Shown here: positions 9,586 to 18,738 of the stretch, piece after piece
Layout of the letters: every line of letters begins with the position of its first letter
Numbering within the stretch: position 1 is the first letter of the stretch
From: JAPOUP01 sp965203255
Lineage (GTDB): Bacteria; Pseudomonadota; Alphaproteobacteria; Rhodobacterales; Rhodobacteraceae
Direction: 5' to 3'
DNA length: 64,000 bases
NCBI GenBank assembly: GCA_965203255.1
Contig: OZ241882.1
Coordinates: forward strand, 1,860,001 to 1,924,000
Program-made: the position numbers and the translations under genes
The notes under the pieces: model-generated
Seen by the model: only the letters and a program-made list of their open reading frames with translations
What the model was told of the DNA's origin: nothing
Databases searched by the model: none

Positions 9586-10132
9586 CCGGTCGTACCTCGG
9601 TGACTTCCGGGATGTAGTGCCGAAGGAGATTCTCAATGCCCATCTTGAGAGTCAGCGTAGACGACGGGCATCCAGCGCAAGCTCCCTGCATATGAAGGTA
9701 TACCACTCCGCGTTCAAAACCGTGGAAGGTGATGTCGCCACCATCCTGCGCAACAGCTGGACGCACTCTTGTATCGAGAAGCTCCTTTATCTGGCCTACG
9801 ACCTCGGAATCCGGCCCGTCATGTGCGGCGTGGCCGGAGGCCGTTTCACCGGTCATTACGGGCAGGCCGGACTGATAGTGCTCCATAATGGCACCAAGGA
9901 TGGCGGGCTTCAGGTGTTCCCAAGCAATACTATCCGCCTTGGTTACCGTTACGAAGTCGGTGCCGAGAAACACGCCTGTCACACCGCTAACAGCAAAGAT
10001 CCGCTTTGCCAGGGGCGAGTCGTCAGCTTTGTCCTCTGAGGGAAAATCAGCGGTACCAATATCGAGAACGGACAGGCCGGGAAGAAATTTCAGGGTAGCC
10101 GGATTTGGTGTGGATTCGGTTTGGATGAACAT
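9578..10132 (-). CDS. NifU/Nfu-type Fe-S scaffold protein
   Basis: A 184-residue iron-sulfur cluster carrier with an N-terminal Nfu domain (MFIQTESTPNPATLKFLPG) and a C-terminal NifU-like domain containing the cluster-binding CAGC motif in MQGACAGCPSSTLTLKMGI. This two-domain form is common in alphaproteobacteria and mitochondria, where it delivers 4Fe-4S clusters to client enzymes. Length is normal. The stop codon overlaps the probable TTG start of tsaB, so the two are likely co-transcribed. No Isc or Suf genes are in the window. Confidence 0.92.
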   Translation of the reverse strand: MFIQTESTPNPATLKFLPGLSVLDIGTADFPSEDKADDSPLAKRIFAVSGVTGVFLGTDFVTVTKADSIAWEHLKPAILGAIMEHYQSGLPVMTGETASGHAAHDGPDSEVVGQIKELLDTRVRPAVAQDGGDITFHGFERGVVYLHMQGACAGCPSSTLTLKMGIENLLRHYIPEVTEVRPVA

Positions 10133-10362
10133 CTTTGGGTTCCTTCATTGAGCCAATTATATGCATGCTGCGCTTTGCCGTGTCAAGATTTCCTGGAATC
10201 ACTCCAAACTGCTCATCGGCCATTTCCGGGATTCTGAGGCCCAATATCTTCTGGCTTCTGGCCAGTGTCCCGCCGTTGTACCTCGGGCAGTTGAGCCACC
10301 CCACGAGTCGCAAACCCTATCGTTCGACCAAGACGAGGTTCGAGGCTCGCCAGCCGCCGAGA

Positions 10363-11226
10363 TCAGATACCGGACAATGCCCAGTCCCAATACAGGGCGC
10401 GGACCCGTCGAGTCACCGGCCCAACCTGATATCTGGTTCCATCGAATTCCGTGACTGGCAAGACCTTCGCCATGTTGCCCGACATGAAGACCTCGTCAGC
10501 GCCCCGAAAATCGTCGAATGTGAGCACTGTTTCACGGACGGTCAAGCCATCCTGCCTGAGATTCGAGATGTGCCGGGAACGCGTAATGCCAGCCAGAAAC
10601 GTTCCGTTCGCGATCGGGGTGTAAACCTCTCCATCCTTTACCATGAAGACATTGGCCGTCGCCGTTTCCGCGACGTTGCCCATTGCATCCGCAACAAGGG
10701 CGTTGTCGAATCCCTTGGATTGCGCTTCGACCAACATTCGAGCGTTGTTTGGATATAGGCATCCGGCTTTCGCGTTCACGACTGCATCCTCCAGAACCGG
10801 GCGCCGGAACCGCGTTGTTGTCAGCCGGGCCGCGGCGTTGGGTGGAGGCATGGGAAGCTCCTCGAGGCAAATGCAGAACCCAGTCGATCCGTATTTTGGC
10901 ACAACTGCCAAGGCCGTGCCTTCAAGCGCCCAATACATCGGGCGGATATAGACCGAGCTATTGCTGGAATAGTGGGACAGCCCTTCCCAGACGAGTTCCA
11001 CCATCTCTTCGGTACTGACGGTAGGCTGGATCATGAGCGCCTCCGCCGATCTGTTAATGCGTGCGCAATGCGCTTCCAGATCCGGCGCAACCCCTTGTGA
11101 ATACCGGGCACCGTCGAAGACGGTCGAGCCTAGCCATGCCCCGTGGTCCGCTGCACGAAGGATCAACATGTCGCCCTGATGCCATGCTCCCTGATGATAG
11201 GTTCGAATATTGGTTCCAGTCGCCAT
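10363..11226 (-). CDS. ilvE: Branched-chain amino acid aminotransferase family protein
   Basis: A 287-residue class IV PLP-dependent aminotransferase. The expected PLP lysine lies in VVNAKAGCLYPNNARML near residue 150, and GNVAETATANVFMVKDG near residue 185 and FLAGITRSR near 220 match the cofactor-phosphate and substrate regions. The family transfers amino groups between leucine, isoleucine or valine and 2-oxoglutarate; D-amino acid transaminases and ADC lyase share the fold, so the substrate is inferred. The ATG is preceded by AAGGAG at good spacing. It stands alone between intergenic gaps. Confidence 0.85.
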   Translation of the reverse strand: MATGTNIRTYHQGAWHQGDMLILRAADHGAWLGSTVFDGARYSQGVAPDLEAHCARINRSAEALMIQPTVSTEEMVELVWEGLSHYSSNSSVYIRPMYWALEGTALAVVPKYGSTGFCICLEELPMPPPNAAARLTTTRFRRPVLEDAVVNAKAGCLYPNNARMLVEAQSKGFDNALVADAMGNVAETATANVFMVKDGEVYTPIANGTFLAGITRSRHISNLRQDGLTVRETVLTFDDFRGADEVFMSGNMAKVLPVTEFDGTRYQVGPVTRRVRALYWDWALSGI

Positions 11227-11525
11227 GCCGCACTCCTTTTGACACGTCGAGAATAGATGCTCGACCGTGCAGGTTCCAGTTGCCGTAACGGAGTCCAGCC
11301 CAAAGGGTCAATGACCAGGAGGAAAATTCCACTATGCGGCCCTCGGCCGCGTTCCGGGCTCGACCTCCTCGGCGACATGGCCGGGGATCGCCCTACAGCT
11401 CCCGCTCCTAGGCCTTCGGACCGTGTTCTCCATACGCAGGTATTGGACCGTCGATCACTTGCAGGCGTCGACGCCAGCCTCCGCGGGAAAGCCGACAACG
11501 ACCCCGGTCTCCGGACAGCCGCAGG

Positions 11526-12500
11526 TCAGTGACGCCTTCGGGGTTCGAAAACCTCCTCAAGCGCTTCGGCGCCGACCAGCGCGTCGAGCCACCGGTCGAG
11601 GGTTTCCGCGTCCGCGGACCGAACCTCATCGGCTCGGGCCGCAGGAACGGCCCCGAACCTCAGACGGGCCAGCCGAAGCAAGGTCTCTGCCTTTCCCTCC
11701 GCACGGCCTTCCGCACGGCCTTCCAAAAGGCCCTTACTCAGCCCGCGCGCTTCGCCCTGTTGCAGCAGTGTTTCAGCTATCGTTCCCACAATCGCCTCCA
11801 TTTCGTCATGCCCCTGATCCCGCAGCGTCGTCCTCAATTCCTCCAGGCCAATGTCGTAGACTCGCAAGACGTATTCAAGGATCTGCCGCCTCAGGTCACC
11901 GCCCTCGGTCAAGCCTTCCGCGATCTCCGCAAGGAAGACCAGCGCCTCACGGCGCAGCGTGATCAACCCGGCCCGCAACGCGGCGTTTCGCGACAGCTCA
12001 TGGATTTCCATAGCGCTCAGGTTGCGCAGAATGTAACCCAATCCCGGCAGGAATTCCAGTTGCGGATCGTCCGCGTCAATCATGTCGCGCAGGCTCCGGG
12101 CCACGGTCCAGTCCGCTTTTCCGTGATACACGACGACGGGAACGATCGGGGGCAGCGATCGGAGTCTTGCCGCCGACGCGCCCGCGTGTCGTTTCCAGAT
12201 CCGAATCATGTACGAAGCCAACTGAAGAGGCAGGCCGGGATCAGGCCCGCTCTTGTGTTCGGCGAGCACGTAGATAAACGCCTTCCCGCCGGAGCTGAGT
12301 CTGACCTTCATCAGCAGGTCGCTCTGGCTGCCTGCCAGCACCTCGTCAACGAAGCTCCCTTCGATGAATTCGGGCGGGGCCTCTGCCAGCTTTACCGCAA
12401 TGCTACTGGGAAGATGGTCGCGCAGGAAGTCATGGGCACGCTCAGAGTCGGAGAGCAGCGCGCGGAATAACCTATCGTGGGGCGTGGGAATGTTCGCCAT
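11526..12500 (-). CDS. Rpn-family recombination-promoting nuclease
   Basis: A 324-residue protein with the Transposase_31/Rpn layout: N-terminal PTPHDRLFRALLSD, a PD-(D/E)xK-type core with SDLLMKVRL and YVLAEHKSGPD supplying the Asp and E-x-K residues, and the hydrophobic LPLQLASYMIRIW stretch. The C-terminal third contains short charged repeats (LLEGRAEGRAEGKAET), typical of the family. Rpn proteins are DNA nucleases; E. coli members promote recombination and some have been linked to phage defence. The ribosome binding site is weak. The 299 bases between this gene and ilvE hold no recognisable gene. Confidence 0.85.
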   Translation of the reverse strand: MANIPTPHDRLFRALLSDSERAHDFLRDHLPSSIAVKLAEAPPEFIEGSFVDEVLAGSQSDLLMKVRLSSGGKAFIYVLAEHKSGPDPGLPLQLASYMIRIWKRHAGASAARLRSLPPIVPVVVYHGKADWTVARSLRDMIDADDPQLEFLPGLGYILRNLSAMEIHELSRNAALRAGLITLRREALVFLAEIAEGLTEGGDLRRQILEYVLRVYDIGLEELRTTLRDQGHDEMEAIVGTIAETLLQQGEARGLSKGLLEGRAEGRAEGKAETLLRLARLRFGAVPAARADEVRSADAETLDRWLDALVGAEALEEVFEPRRRH

Positions 12501-13304
12501 GATCAGTCGATTTCGCGGCCGTGCAAACCGTGATATGCGGGCCTCGTTCTCCGCTGCCCCCTGATCCAGGTTCCTTCAACGCGGTATCTTCGGCAAACCC
12601 CAGGTCTCGCCAGGGCCCCGGCTGTCGGTGCCAGCGATGCGGCAGAACGCCATTGCTTCTGACCGGCACGGCACATCCCGGCCTCTCGAACATGAAACAA
12701 TTTGCACACATGGCACCCCGACCAAATGTCTTTTCATGCCCCGTTCCGCTCAGAAATGCAACCTCATTGGGTGTAGCCCAATTTGTTGACAACATCGTTT
12801 TTTGCCAGCGCCTTCGGGAGACCGCGCGTCCAACAGGGACCGGATGAACCGGTCAGCAGCGCAATCAAATGGGGACGGGTTTCAACGGTCCGGGCGGAAG
12901 GAAACAAGGGCAGTCGGGTTCATTCGAAACTCATGTTCCGATACGTGTTCATTGGTGCGAAAGACACCATTCCACACAGATGGGTCAAGCGGTGTGCGCA
13001 TGGCCGGTGCCCAACGGTCTTTTTCCAGACCGCTGAACGGGCACTTTGGAATCCGGGCGATTTCAGGGAATTGTGCCGTGGTGGAAAATAGGGTGCGCAG
13101 ATGGAAGACAATCCAGTCCAAGTGGAAGACAATTGCCTGTCTCTGCACCCGGATTTCTTCTGGCCTGATCAGACCTCGAACACTCTGAGGAAATGTTCCG
13201 GTGGTGGGCGGCAAGGCTATCCCCTGTGGTGCCAAATCCCTAATCCTGACATCGGTTTATGGATCGGTTCCTCGACGGCCGCCGCAATTGCTTCCTCTGC
13301 CGGG
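12501..13304. other. Gene-poor region with IS-end-like repeats
   Basis: About 800 bases without a supportable gene. Open frames on both strands (for example minus 12882-13235) lack recognised motifs or ribosome binding sites. The right half holds a three-unit short tandem repeat annotated separately, which suggests the region is mobile-element debris. Confidence 0.4.
13081..13142 (+). repeat. Three-unit ~21-bp tandem repeat, IS-end-like
   Basis: Three degenerate units begin GTGGAAAATAGGG, ATGGAAGACAATC and GTGGAAGACAATT at 13081, 13101 and 13122, spacing 20-21 bases. Similar G/ATGGAAAAA units occur on the minus strand near 56.5 and 60.2 kb. Multiple short terminal repeats of this kind are known at the ends of IS21-family elements, so this may be a relic IS end; no istA or istB gene was recognised nearby. 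Confidence 0.4.
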
Positions 13305-14834
13305 TCATCTGATGGAGTGCAGGAACTCCCGATGCCCGGGAGCCTTCCCCGCGGCGCGGCGGAATTCTCCAGACAGGCGGTTCACCATCTTTCTTGCCAG
13401 TTTGCGCAGGGATGGATTCTCTGCCAATTCGACGCGGGCGGCCGCTCGGCTTGTCAGTCCGAGGCCATCAAGAACGGGAACGTAGAGCTGTTCGCCGATA
13501 TGCGGGTAGTGGTGTGGGAATGGGTCGAAATCCGACGCTGAGGGCGTCTTCGTCTGCCAGAGTTCCAGCCGCTCCTGGACGTTCTCGCCGATGCAGGATT
13601 CCGCAACATGGCTCCAGAACGGCGTGTCGCGGCGCTCGCTGACATAGTGCGTGTTGATGAATGTGCAGAAATCGTCGACCTGTCGGGCAACCACCATGTT
13701 ATAGGAGTCCTGGTCACCACGACCTTCAAGCGCAGCTTGCAAGTAGCTCCCACAGAACAGAAGCAACTGAACGACCGTGCCGTGGATCGAAGTGGCTTCC
13801 AATGGCTCGAAGAAACTCTGCGCCAGCCCTGCAGCCAGGCAATTTCCAATCCAGGCGCGGTCCAGACGGCCTGAATCGATTCGGATATCGTTTCGGGGCT
13901 CAATTGGACGGCCAAGAACGGACTCGATTTCACGTTGGGCCTCGTCAGGAGTCAGAAATGCATCGGAATAGACATAACCGCATCCCATGCGCTGAAGAGT
14001 TGGAATTTGCCACATCCAGCCCGCCTTTTGCGCCCATGCGAGTGTGTAGGGCGGTATATCGGCAACATCCGGGTGGTCGATCCAGAAGGGCATGGCACGG
14101 TTGACCGGCAGCCTGTCGTGGTAACCCATCCATTTTGCGCCCAATTCGCGTCCGATCAGCGCTCGCCGGAAACCGGTGCAGTCGATCAGGAAATCGGCGG
14201 CGATCCGTTGGCCATCCTCCGTTACAACATGCGTGATCTGGCCTGTCTCACCTTCCTTGACCGCGCCCTTGATCACCGCATCGATCCGGGTGATGCCGTC
14301 AGCCTTCTTGCGAAGGTACTTCCCAACGAGCGCCTGGTCAAAATGATACGCGTGGTGGAACGGGCCTACGGGCAGCGGCGGCTTTCCAGTGCGCTGTATG
14401 AAAGGCGACCTGGAACGCTTCATCAGATAGGTGAACAAATGTGCGTCGGTTACCGGACGTCCAGATGCGATGCAGTATTGGCTGAGCCAGCTTCCGTCAG
14501 GTGAACCCACAATTTGCTGCGGGTTGTCAATGGGTCCATCGTAGCTGTGCCTCCGCCGCCGCCAATCACGATGGCGGATGCCGAATTTGAAAGTGGCTTC
14601 GGTCTCCCGCAGGAATTCAAATTCGTCGATGTCCAGATGGAGAATCAGGCTACGAAACACTGACGTGGTACCCTCACCTACGCCTATTGTTGGGATCGAA
14701 CTTGCCTCGATGACGGAAATATCAAGATCCAGTTTCTTGACCTTGGCGGTCCTGCTGAGAACCAGCGCAGCCAGCCAGCCCGCGGTTCCTCCGCCAACCA
14801 CAACGATCCTATATGCTGGCCGGCTTTCCGCCAC
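13305..14834 (-). CDS. Flavin-dependent tryptophan-halogenase-like protein
   Basis: A 509-residue flavoprotein of the PrnA/RebH family, which use reduced FAD, oxygen and chloride or bromide to halogenate indoles or other aromatics. The FAD-binding motif GGGTAGW is at residues 14-20. The lysine that carries the active halogen species corresponds to Lys83 in TEATFKFGIRHRDW. The diagnostic WxWxIP motif is present as WMWQIP near residue 270, and the FFEPLEATS motif carries the conserved glutamate. All key residues are therefore intact. The GTG at 14834 is chosen because an ideal AAGGAGG lies five bases upstream; an upstream TTG at 14858 is less likely. It is probably co-transcribed with the PhyH gene 47 bases upstream. 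No FAD reductase gene is adjacent. The substrate is unknown. Confidence 0.88.
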   Translation of the reverse strand: MAESRPAYRIVVVGGGTAGWLAALVLSRTAKVKKLDLDISVIEASSIPTIGVGEGTTSVFRSLILHLDIDEFEFLRETEATFKFGIRHRDWRRRRHSYDGPIDNPQQIVGSPDGSWLSQYCIASGRPVTDAHLFTYLMKRSRSPFIQRTGKPPLPVGPFHHAYHFDQALVGKYLRKKADGITRIDAVIKGAVKEGETGQITHVVTEDGQRIAADFLIDCTGFRRALIGRELGAKWMGYHDRLPVNRAMPFWIDHPDVADIPPYTLAWAQKAGWMWQIPTLQRMGCGYVYSDAFLTPDEAQREIESVLGRPIEPRNDIRIDSGRLDRAWIGNCLAAGLAQSFFEPLEATSIHGTVVQLLLFCGSYLQAALEGRGDQDSYNMVVARQVDDFCTFINTHYVSERRDTPFWSHVAESCIGENVQERLELWQTKTPSASDFDPFPHHYPHIGEQLYVPVLDGLGLTSRAAARVELAENPSLRKLARKMVNRLSGEFRRAAGKAPGHREFLHSIR

Positions 14835-14881
14835 CGTACCCTCCTTTCCGGAAACCAAGTTCGACAGTCACTCCTTTCGGG

Positions 14882-15733
14882 TCAGGAAGGCCGCAGGGGA
14901 TCCTCATGTGGCAGGACAATCCGTTTGCGGCGACCAGTCAGGCGCGACAGCAAATCATTTGATGGGCGATAGGCATGCCGGAAAAATCCCCAACTTGGCC
15001 CATAGCGGTAAACGGCAATGCGCCGCTGTCCAGCCGTGGTACGTCGGGATGATCCGTGCATTATGGCGTCGACGAACAGGATGGCGTCACCGGCTTTCAG
15101 ATGGACTTCGACGGCACCCGTGATTCCGTCAACTGACGTTCCCTGTTCCGTGGTCATACTCGCCTGTCCGAATTCCGGATGCTTGATATTGGACTTGTGG
15201 CTGCCTGGTATGACCATCGTTGCGCCGTCGCCAGGGCCGATGTCGTTCAATGCCATCAGAATGTTGATCTGGCCGCAATGGAAGTGCCCGTCGTGATAGC
15301 GGAACTGGCAACGCGTCACCCGTTCGTGCCCACCGGAATGCAGTCCAATCGCCTCGCCGGGGCCGCGGATCGATGCGAAGTTCTCGTCGATGAAGCACTC
15401 GCCGTGATGGCTGTCGAAATTCGGGCTGTCTGTTCCAATGCAGCAGATCACCTTTTCGATCCAACTCGGGTGGTCGATAAGGTGCTCGAAGGGTTCGCCG
15501 GCCTCGTAAATCTGCTGCAGGTTCAGCCCTTCGTGACTTCCAGTAAAATTATGACCGTGCACATGGCCACGCCATTCGCCGGGTCGGCAGTCCTGCAATT
15601 CGTCGAGTATGGCGTTGCAGTTGGCGATTTCGTCGACAGAGAGCGCATCGTTCAGGATCAGATACCCGTTAAGATCGAACAGATAGCGTTCCATATCCGT
15701 GAGGCCTTGATCGGGAGGTTCTTTCCATTCCAT
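14882..15733 (-). CDS. PhyH-family Fe(II)/2-oxoglutarate-type oxygenase
   Basis: A 283-residue protein of the phytanoyl-CoA dioxygenase family. The jelly-roll core is marked by LMALNDIGPGDGATMVIPG followed by SHKS at residues 179-182, and the distal iron ligand is probably His226 in FVDAIMHGSS, followed by the arginine-rich QRRIAVYRYGP that should bind 2-oxoglutarate. The first histidine is most likely His132 in GLHSGGHE; if so the usual HxD motif reads H-S-G, without the Asp ligand. An alternative is the HDGH stretch at 147-150. The ATG at 15733 has GAGGAAG just upstream and fits the domain start; the frame is open to 15814. It precedes the halogenase gene in the same orientation, suggesting a shared small-molecule tailoring role. 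Confidence 0.82.
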   Translation of the reverse strand: MEWKEPPDQGLTDMERYLFDLNGYLILNDALSVDEIANCNAILDELQDCRPGEWRGHVHGHNFTGSHEGLNLQQIYEAGEPFEHLIDHPSWIEKVICCIGTDSPNFDSHHGECFIDENFASIRGPGEAIGLHSGGHERVTRCQFRYHDGHFHCGQINILMALNDIGPGDGATMVIPGSHKSNIKHPEFGQASMTTEQGTSVDGITGAVEVHLKAGDAILFVDAIMHGSSRRTTAGQRRIAVYRYGPSWGFFRHAYRPSNDLLSRLTGRRKRIVLPHEDPLRPS

Positions 15734-16053
15734 TTTCGCTTCCTCGTCGCCGTGCCGTCTTGGTCGAAGGCACCCCAAATGTGCTCCTGAATGTTCTGGA
15801 TTCGCCATCGCCATTGACCGAATGAACGAAGCTCATCGTCCGTTGCGTGGCTGTCAGCAGCGCAGTACACAAGGGGATCCATAGGTTACCAACCTGTCCA
15901 CAGATACCTCAACTCAATTACGGCTGAGGCAATTTCGCACCATGAAGAACCCGCGTCTCAGTTTCAGCCAGCCGAACCATACGGGTTGGACGCCAAAGTG
16001 TCCCATCCAAACCTGAACGCCATCCCAAACGCGGCATCGACCTGCAGCCTTGA

Positions 16054-17418
16054 TCAGGATCTTGCCCAAACTGGAAGCCAATCACCATGCGCCTGTATCA
16101 ATTCATCCACCAAACTACGGATCTGACCAAGATCGAGTTCGGCGGCAGTGTGAGGATCCATCATCGCGGCGTGGTAAATGTGTTCGCGATTCTCGGACAT
16201 AAGCGCGGCAACAGTTAGTTCCTGCACATTGACGTTGGTACGCATGAGTGCGGAAAGTTGTGGCGGCAGTGCGCCGATATGGGTTGGTTGAATGCCGTTG
16301 CGATCCACCAGACACGGAACCTCCACCGCGCAGTCGACGGGAAGAGACGTGATCAATCCGGTGTTCAGGACATTGCCGTATATCGTCGAGGGTCGGCCAG
16401 TCCAGACAGAATTCATGATATCGGAAGCGTATTCATGGCTTTCCTTTATCTTGATCATCTCGACACTCTGGAATTCCTCTGCCTGGGATTTCCAGCGCTC
16501 AATTTGCGCGACGCAGCGCTTTGGATACTCATCCAGCGGTATTCCGAAGTTCTCAATGAGGTCCGGTCTATCGCGCTTGATGAACCAAGGGACATACTCC
16601 GCGAAATGCTCGGAACTCTCCGTTACAAAATACCCAAACTGTTTCATCACTTCATAACGCACCTCGTTGGGGCACCGGGGATTCGAGATCGGCGGTTTTG
16701 GAATCCGGCCTTCGGAATGGCCCTTAAAGAGGTCAGGATAGAGATCCCGGGGGCGACCGTCCTCCATGATCTCCTCGAACTTGAGGTAGAAGGCCATGTG
16801 GTTTATGCCTGCGCACAGAAATCGGACTCGCTGGATCGGGATGTCGAGATCGCGGGCTAACTCCGCAGCGGTTCCCTGTACGGAATGGCATAGACCAACC
16901 TGCCGGATCGCGGGAAATCTCGCGGAAATCGCCCAGGTGTTGATTGCCATCGGATTCACGTATTGCAGCAGGGTCGCGTCAGGGCAGACCGCAAGCATGT
17001 CTTCACAGATGCTCCACAGGTGGGGCACCGTGCGCAGGCCGCGCATGATGCCGCCAACCCCCAACGTGTCAGCGATCGTCTGGCGCAGGCCAAACTTCTT
17101 TGGAATCTCGAAATCCGTTACCGTGCAGGGTTGATAGCCGCCGATCTGGAATGCGACGACAACAAAATCCGCACCGTCAAGCGCTTCCCGTTGATCCGAA
17201 TGGATGCTGACCATGGCGGAAGCGCCAAGCGTCGAGATCAGCTTTCGGGCGACCATCCCCGACTCTTCAAGCCGCTTTGGATCTATATCCATTAGCGCCA
17301 AGTGCGAACTGGACAGCGCTTCCCTCTGCAGCAGGTCACCAACTATGTTCTTCATGAACACTGTGGACCCCGCTCCGATGAAAGCAACTTTGGGATTCGA
17401 AGTCATTTCTACAGCCAT
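16054..17418 (-). CDS. Glycoside hydrolase family 4 (alpha-glucosidase/galactosidase-like)
   Basis: A 454-residue GH4 enzyme. The family hydrolyses glycosides by an NAD- and Mn-dependent oxidation-elimination mechanism at C3. The N-terminal Rossmann motif is FIGAGSTVFMKNIVGDLL, followed by ADFVVVAFQIGGYQ, LLQYVNPMAINTWA, the metal-site motif GLCHSVQGTA and CAGINHMAFYLKFE, all as expected. The ATG has AAGAAGG five bases upstream. It points away from the large sugar-type ABC operon to its right with about 830 bases between, so the two may be functionally linked. Substrate configuration cannot be read from sequence; MelA-like and LplD-like members share these motifs. Confidence 0.9.
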   Translation of the reverse strand: MAVEMTSNPKVAFIGAGSTVFMKNIVGDLLQREALSSSHLALMDIDPKRLEESGMVARKLISTLGASAMVSIHSDQREALDGADFVVVAFQIGGYQPCTVTDFEIPKKFGLRQTIADTLGVGGIMRGLRTVPHLWSICEDMLAVCPDATLLQYVNPMAINTWAISARFPAIRQVGLCHSVQGTAAELARDLDIPIQRVRFLCAGINHMAFYLKFEEIMEDGRPRDLYPDLFKGHSEGRIPKPPISNPRCPNEVRYEVMKQFGYFVTESSEHFAEYVPWFIKRDRPDLIENFGIPLDEYPKRCVAQIERWKSQAEEFQSVEMIKIKESHEYASDIMNSVWTGRPSTIYGNVLNTGLITSLPVDCAVEVPCLVDRNGIQPTHIGALPPQLSALMRTNVNVQELTVAALMSENREHIYHAAMMDPHTAAELDLGQIRSLVDELIQAHGDWLPVWARS

Positions 17419-18244
17419 TTCGCCTTCTTTCCATTGCGGTCGCGACGCGACCGTTTATCGGCCAGCGTCTGGATGGTCTAGTTCACGAGGCGATGGCGGA
17501 CTACCGGATTTCTTAGGGATTGTTCCTGAATCCTGTTCCTGAAGACATGAGGGCTGATGAGGCCGCCATTTACGAAGGTAGGTCAGCGGCTAGAGTACGA
17601 CGTTGCGCATTTGCCTTGATCCTGTCCGTCCGCGGGCGGAAGGATTCCCCGGTCGATTCAATTTGATCAGAGGGGCTCCGTGACGACAGATTTACAGGCG
17701 ACGGCCTCTGAGAGCTCTGGACTGAGGGTCCGGAACGAGCCGGAGCGGGAGGAGTTGATGGCGGACTTCGGGCGCTGGGACAACTCGCAGGCCAGCTTCC
17801 GCCACTCCCGCGGGGTTCCGGTGAAGACATCCCGGAGCTGGCGCCGCAGGCGCGGCCTGACCGGCAATGGCATTCGGTTAGCAGGTCTCAGTGACATTGT
17901 TTCACGTCAAATCCTCAAATCTGGATCAATATAAAGTGGTGATGCGGTAAAAACGCAACATGATCGAAGTTGTCCACGGCGCAGGATTTCCCGCCACCCC
18001 CTCAAGCAGCCAGAGCCAGACCGCGCGCCTGCCGTAGGCCGCATCCTCCGCAGGTCGTCCTGAACGACCCAACCGTCTACGGATGATATCTGTCGCATGC
18101 CAATCTGCATGACAGCCCGATTCGCACGGAATTGAAGGTGAGTCACTGATTGGCCGCAGACCGTCCGGAATCTTGACTTGCGAGGCAACAAAGAGGAAAT
18201 CAATGTGTTGCGGAACCAACCGCAGGTCCAGTATCTGACATCCA
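17419..18244. other. Intergenic region with a repeated element
   Basis: About 830 bases between the GH4 gene and the ParB-like ORF. It contains one copy of a degenerate element also found near 37.2 kb (annotated separately). No intact gene was recognised. Promoters for the divergent GH4 and ABC operons are expected here but none could be assigned. Confidence 0.4.
17601..17850 (+). repeat. Degenerate repeat, copy A, with HTH-like ORF piece
   Basis: This stretch begins CGTTGCGCATTTGCCTTGAT and is matched by a second copy starting at 37183 (CGTTGCGCATTCGCCTTGAT). Both later encode a related short frame: here ELMADFGRWDNSQASFRHS then GVPVKTSRSWRRRR. The pattern of a short helix, a serine/alanine turn and S-T-R-x-W resembles the small HTH accessory proteins of IS66-like elements. 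Copy A is longer than copy B, which appears to have lost an internal segment. Confidence 0.45.
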
Positions 18245-18661
18245 ATGCGAAAGCTGCCGAAACTGATCGAGAGGTATTGGTATTCGATTGACTGGGACGT
18301 TCCCTCGCTCTGGGCGTTGGATCTTCCGGTTGAGGAGATTCCGATCAAGACACTGGACTGGCACCTTGACGTTCCGGTTTGGCCAGACCCCACAGGCCGC
18401 GATTACCGCATTACGCCCCGACAGGTGATCGGTCGCCCTGGCACTCACGCAGCCGAATACGCAAGAATTGAGCGTGCGGACCTGTCCTTCCCGATCGAGG
18501 TTATTCCGAACCGCAGCCGATTGATGATTCTCGATGGAATCCACCGGCTTTGTAACGCACATATTCATGGCGAAACCGTAGTTCAGGCCCGGCGGATACC
18601 GCACAGCGCTGTCCATATGCTCGTCCAGGACAGCGAATCACAGGAAATCGGAGAACAATGA
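18245..18661 (+). CDS. ParB-nuclease-like hypothetical protein
   Basis: A 138-residue protein not assigned to a characterised family. The central and C-terminal part (YPIEVI-like stretch at FPIEVIPNRSRLMILDGIHR followed by an alanine/histidine helix) matches the general plan of ParB-like nuclease domains, in which a beta strand is followed by a DGxHR motif. The N terminus is rich in Trp and Asp/Pro (DWHLDVPVWPDPTGRDYR). It lies 77 bases upstream of the binding protein gene in the same direction. It may be a stand-alone small-molecule or CTP-binding ParB-like protein; function unknown. Confidence 0.55.
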   Translation: MRKLPKLIERYWYSIDWDVPSLWALDLPVEEIPIKTLDWHLDVPVWPDPTGRDYRITPRQVIGRPGTHAAEYARIERADLSFPIEVIPNRSRLMILDGIHRLCNAHIHGETVVQARRIPHSAVHMLVQDSESQEIGEQ

Positions 18662-18738
18662 GGGAAAACCGGAAGAATATCTTTGCAATACACCGGAAGT
18701 ATCGGTGACATCGAAAACTGCCGTTAGGGAGGAACTCA

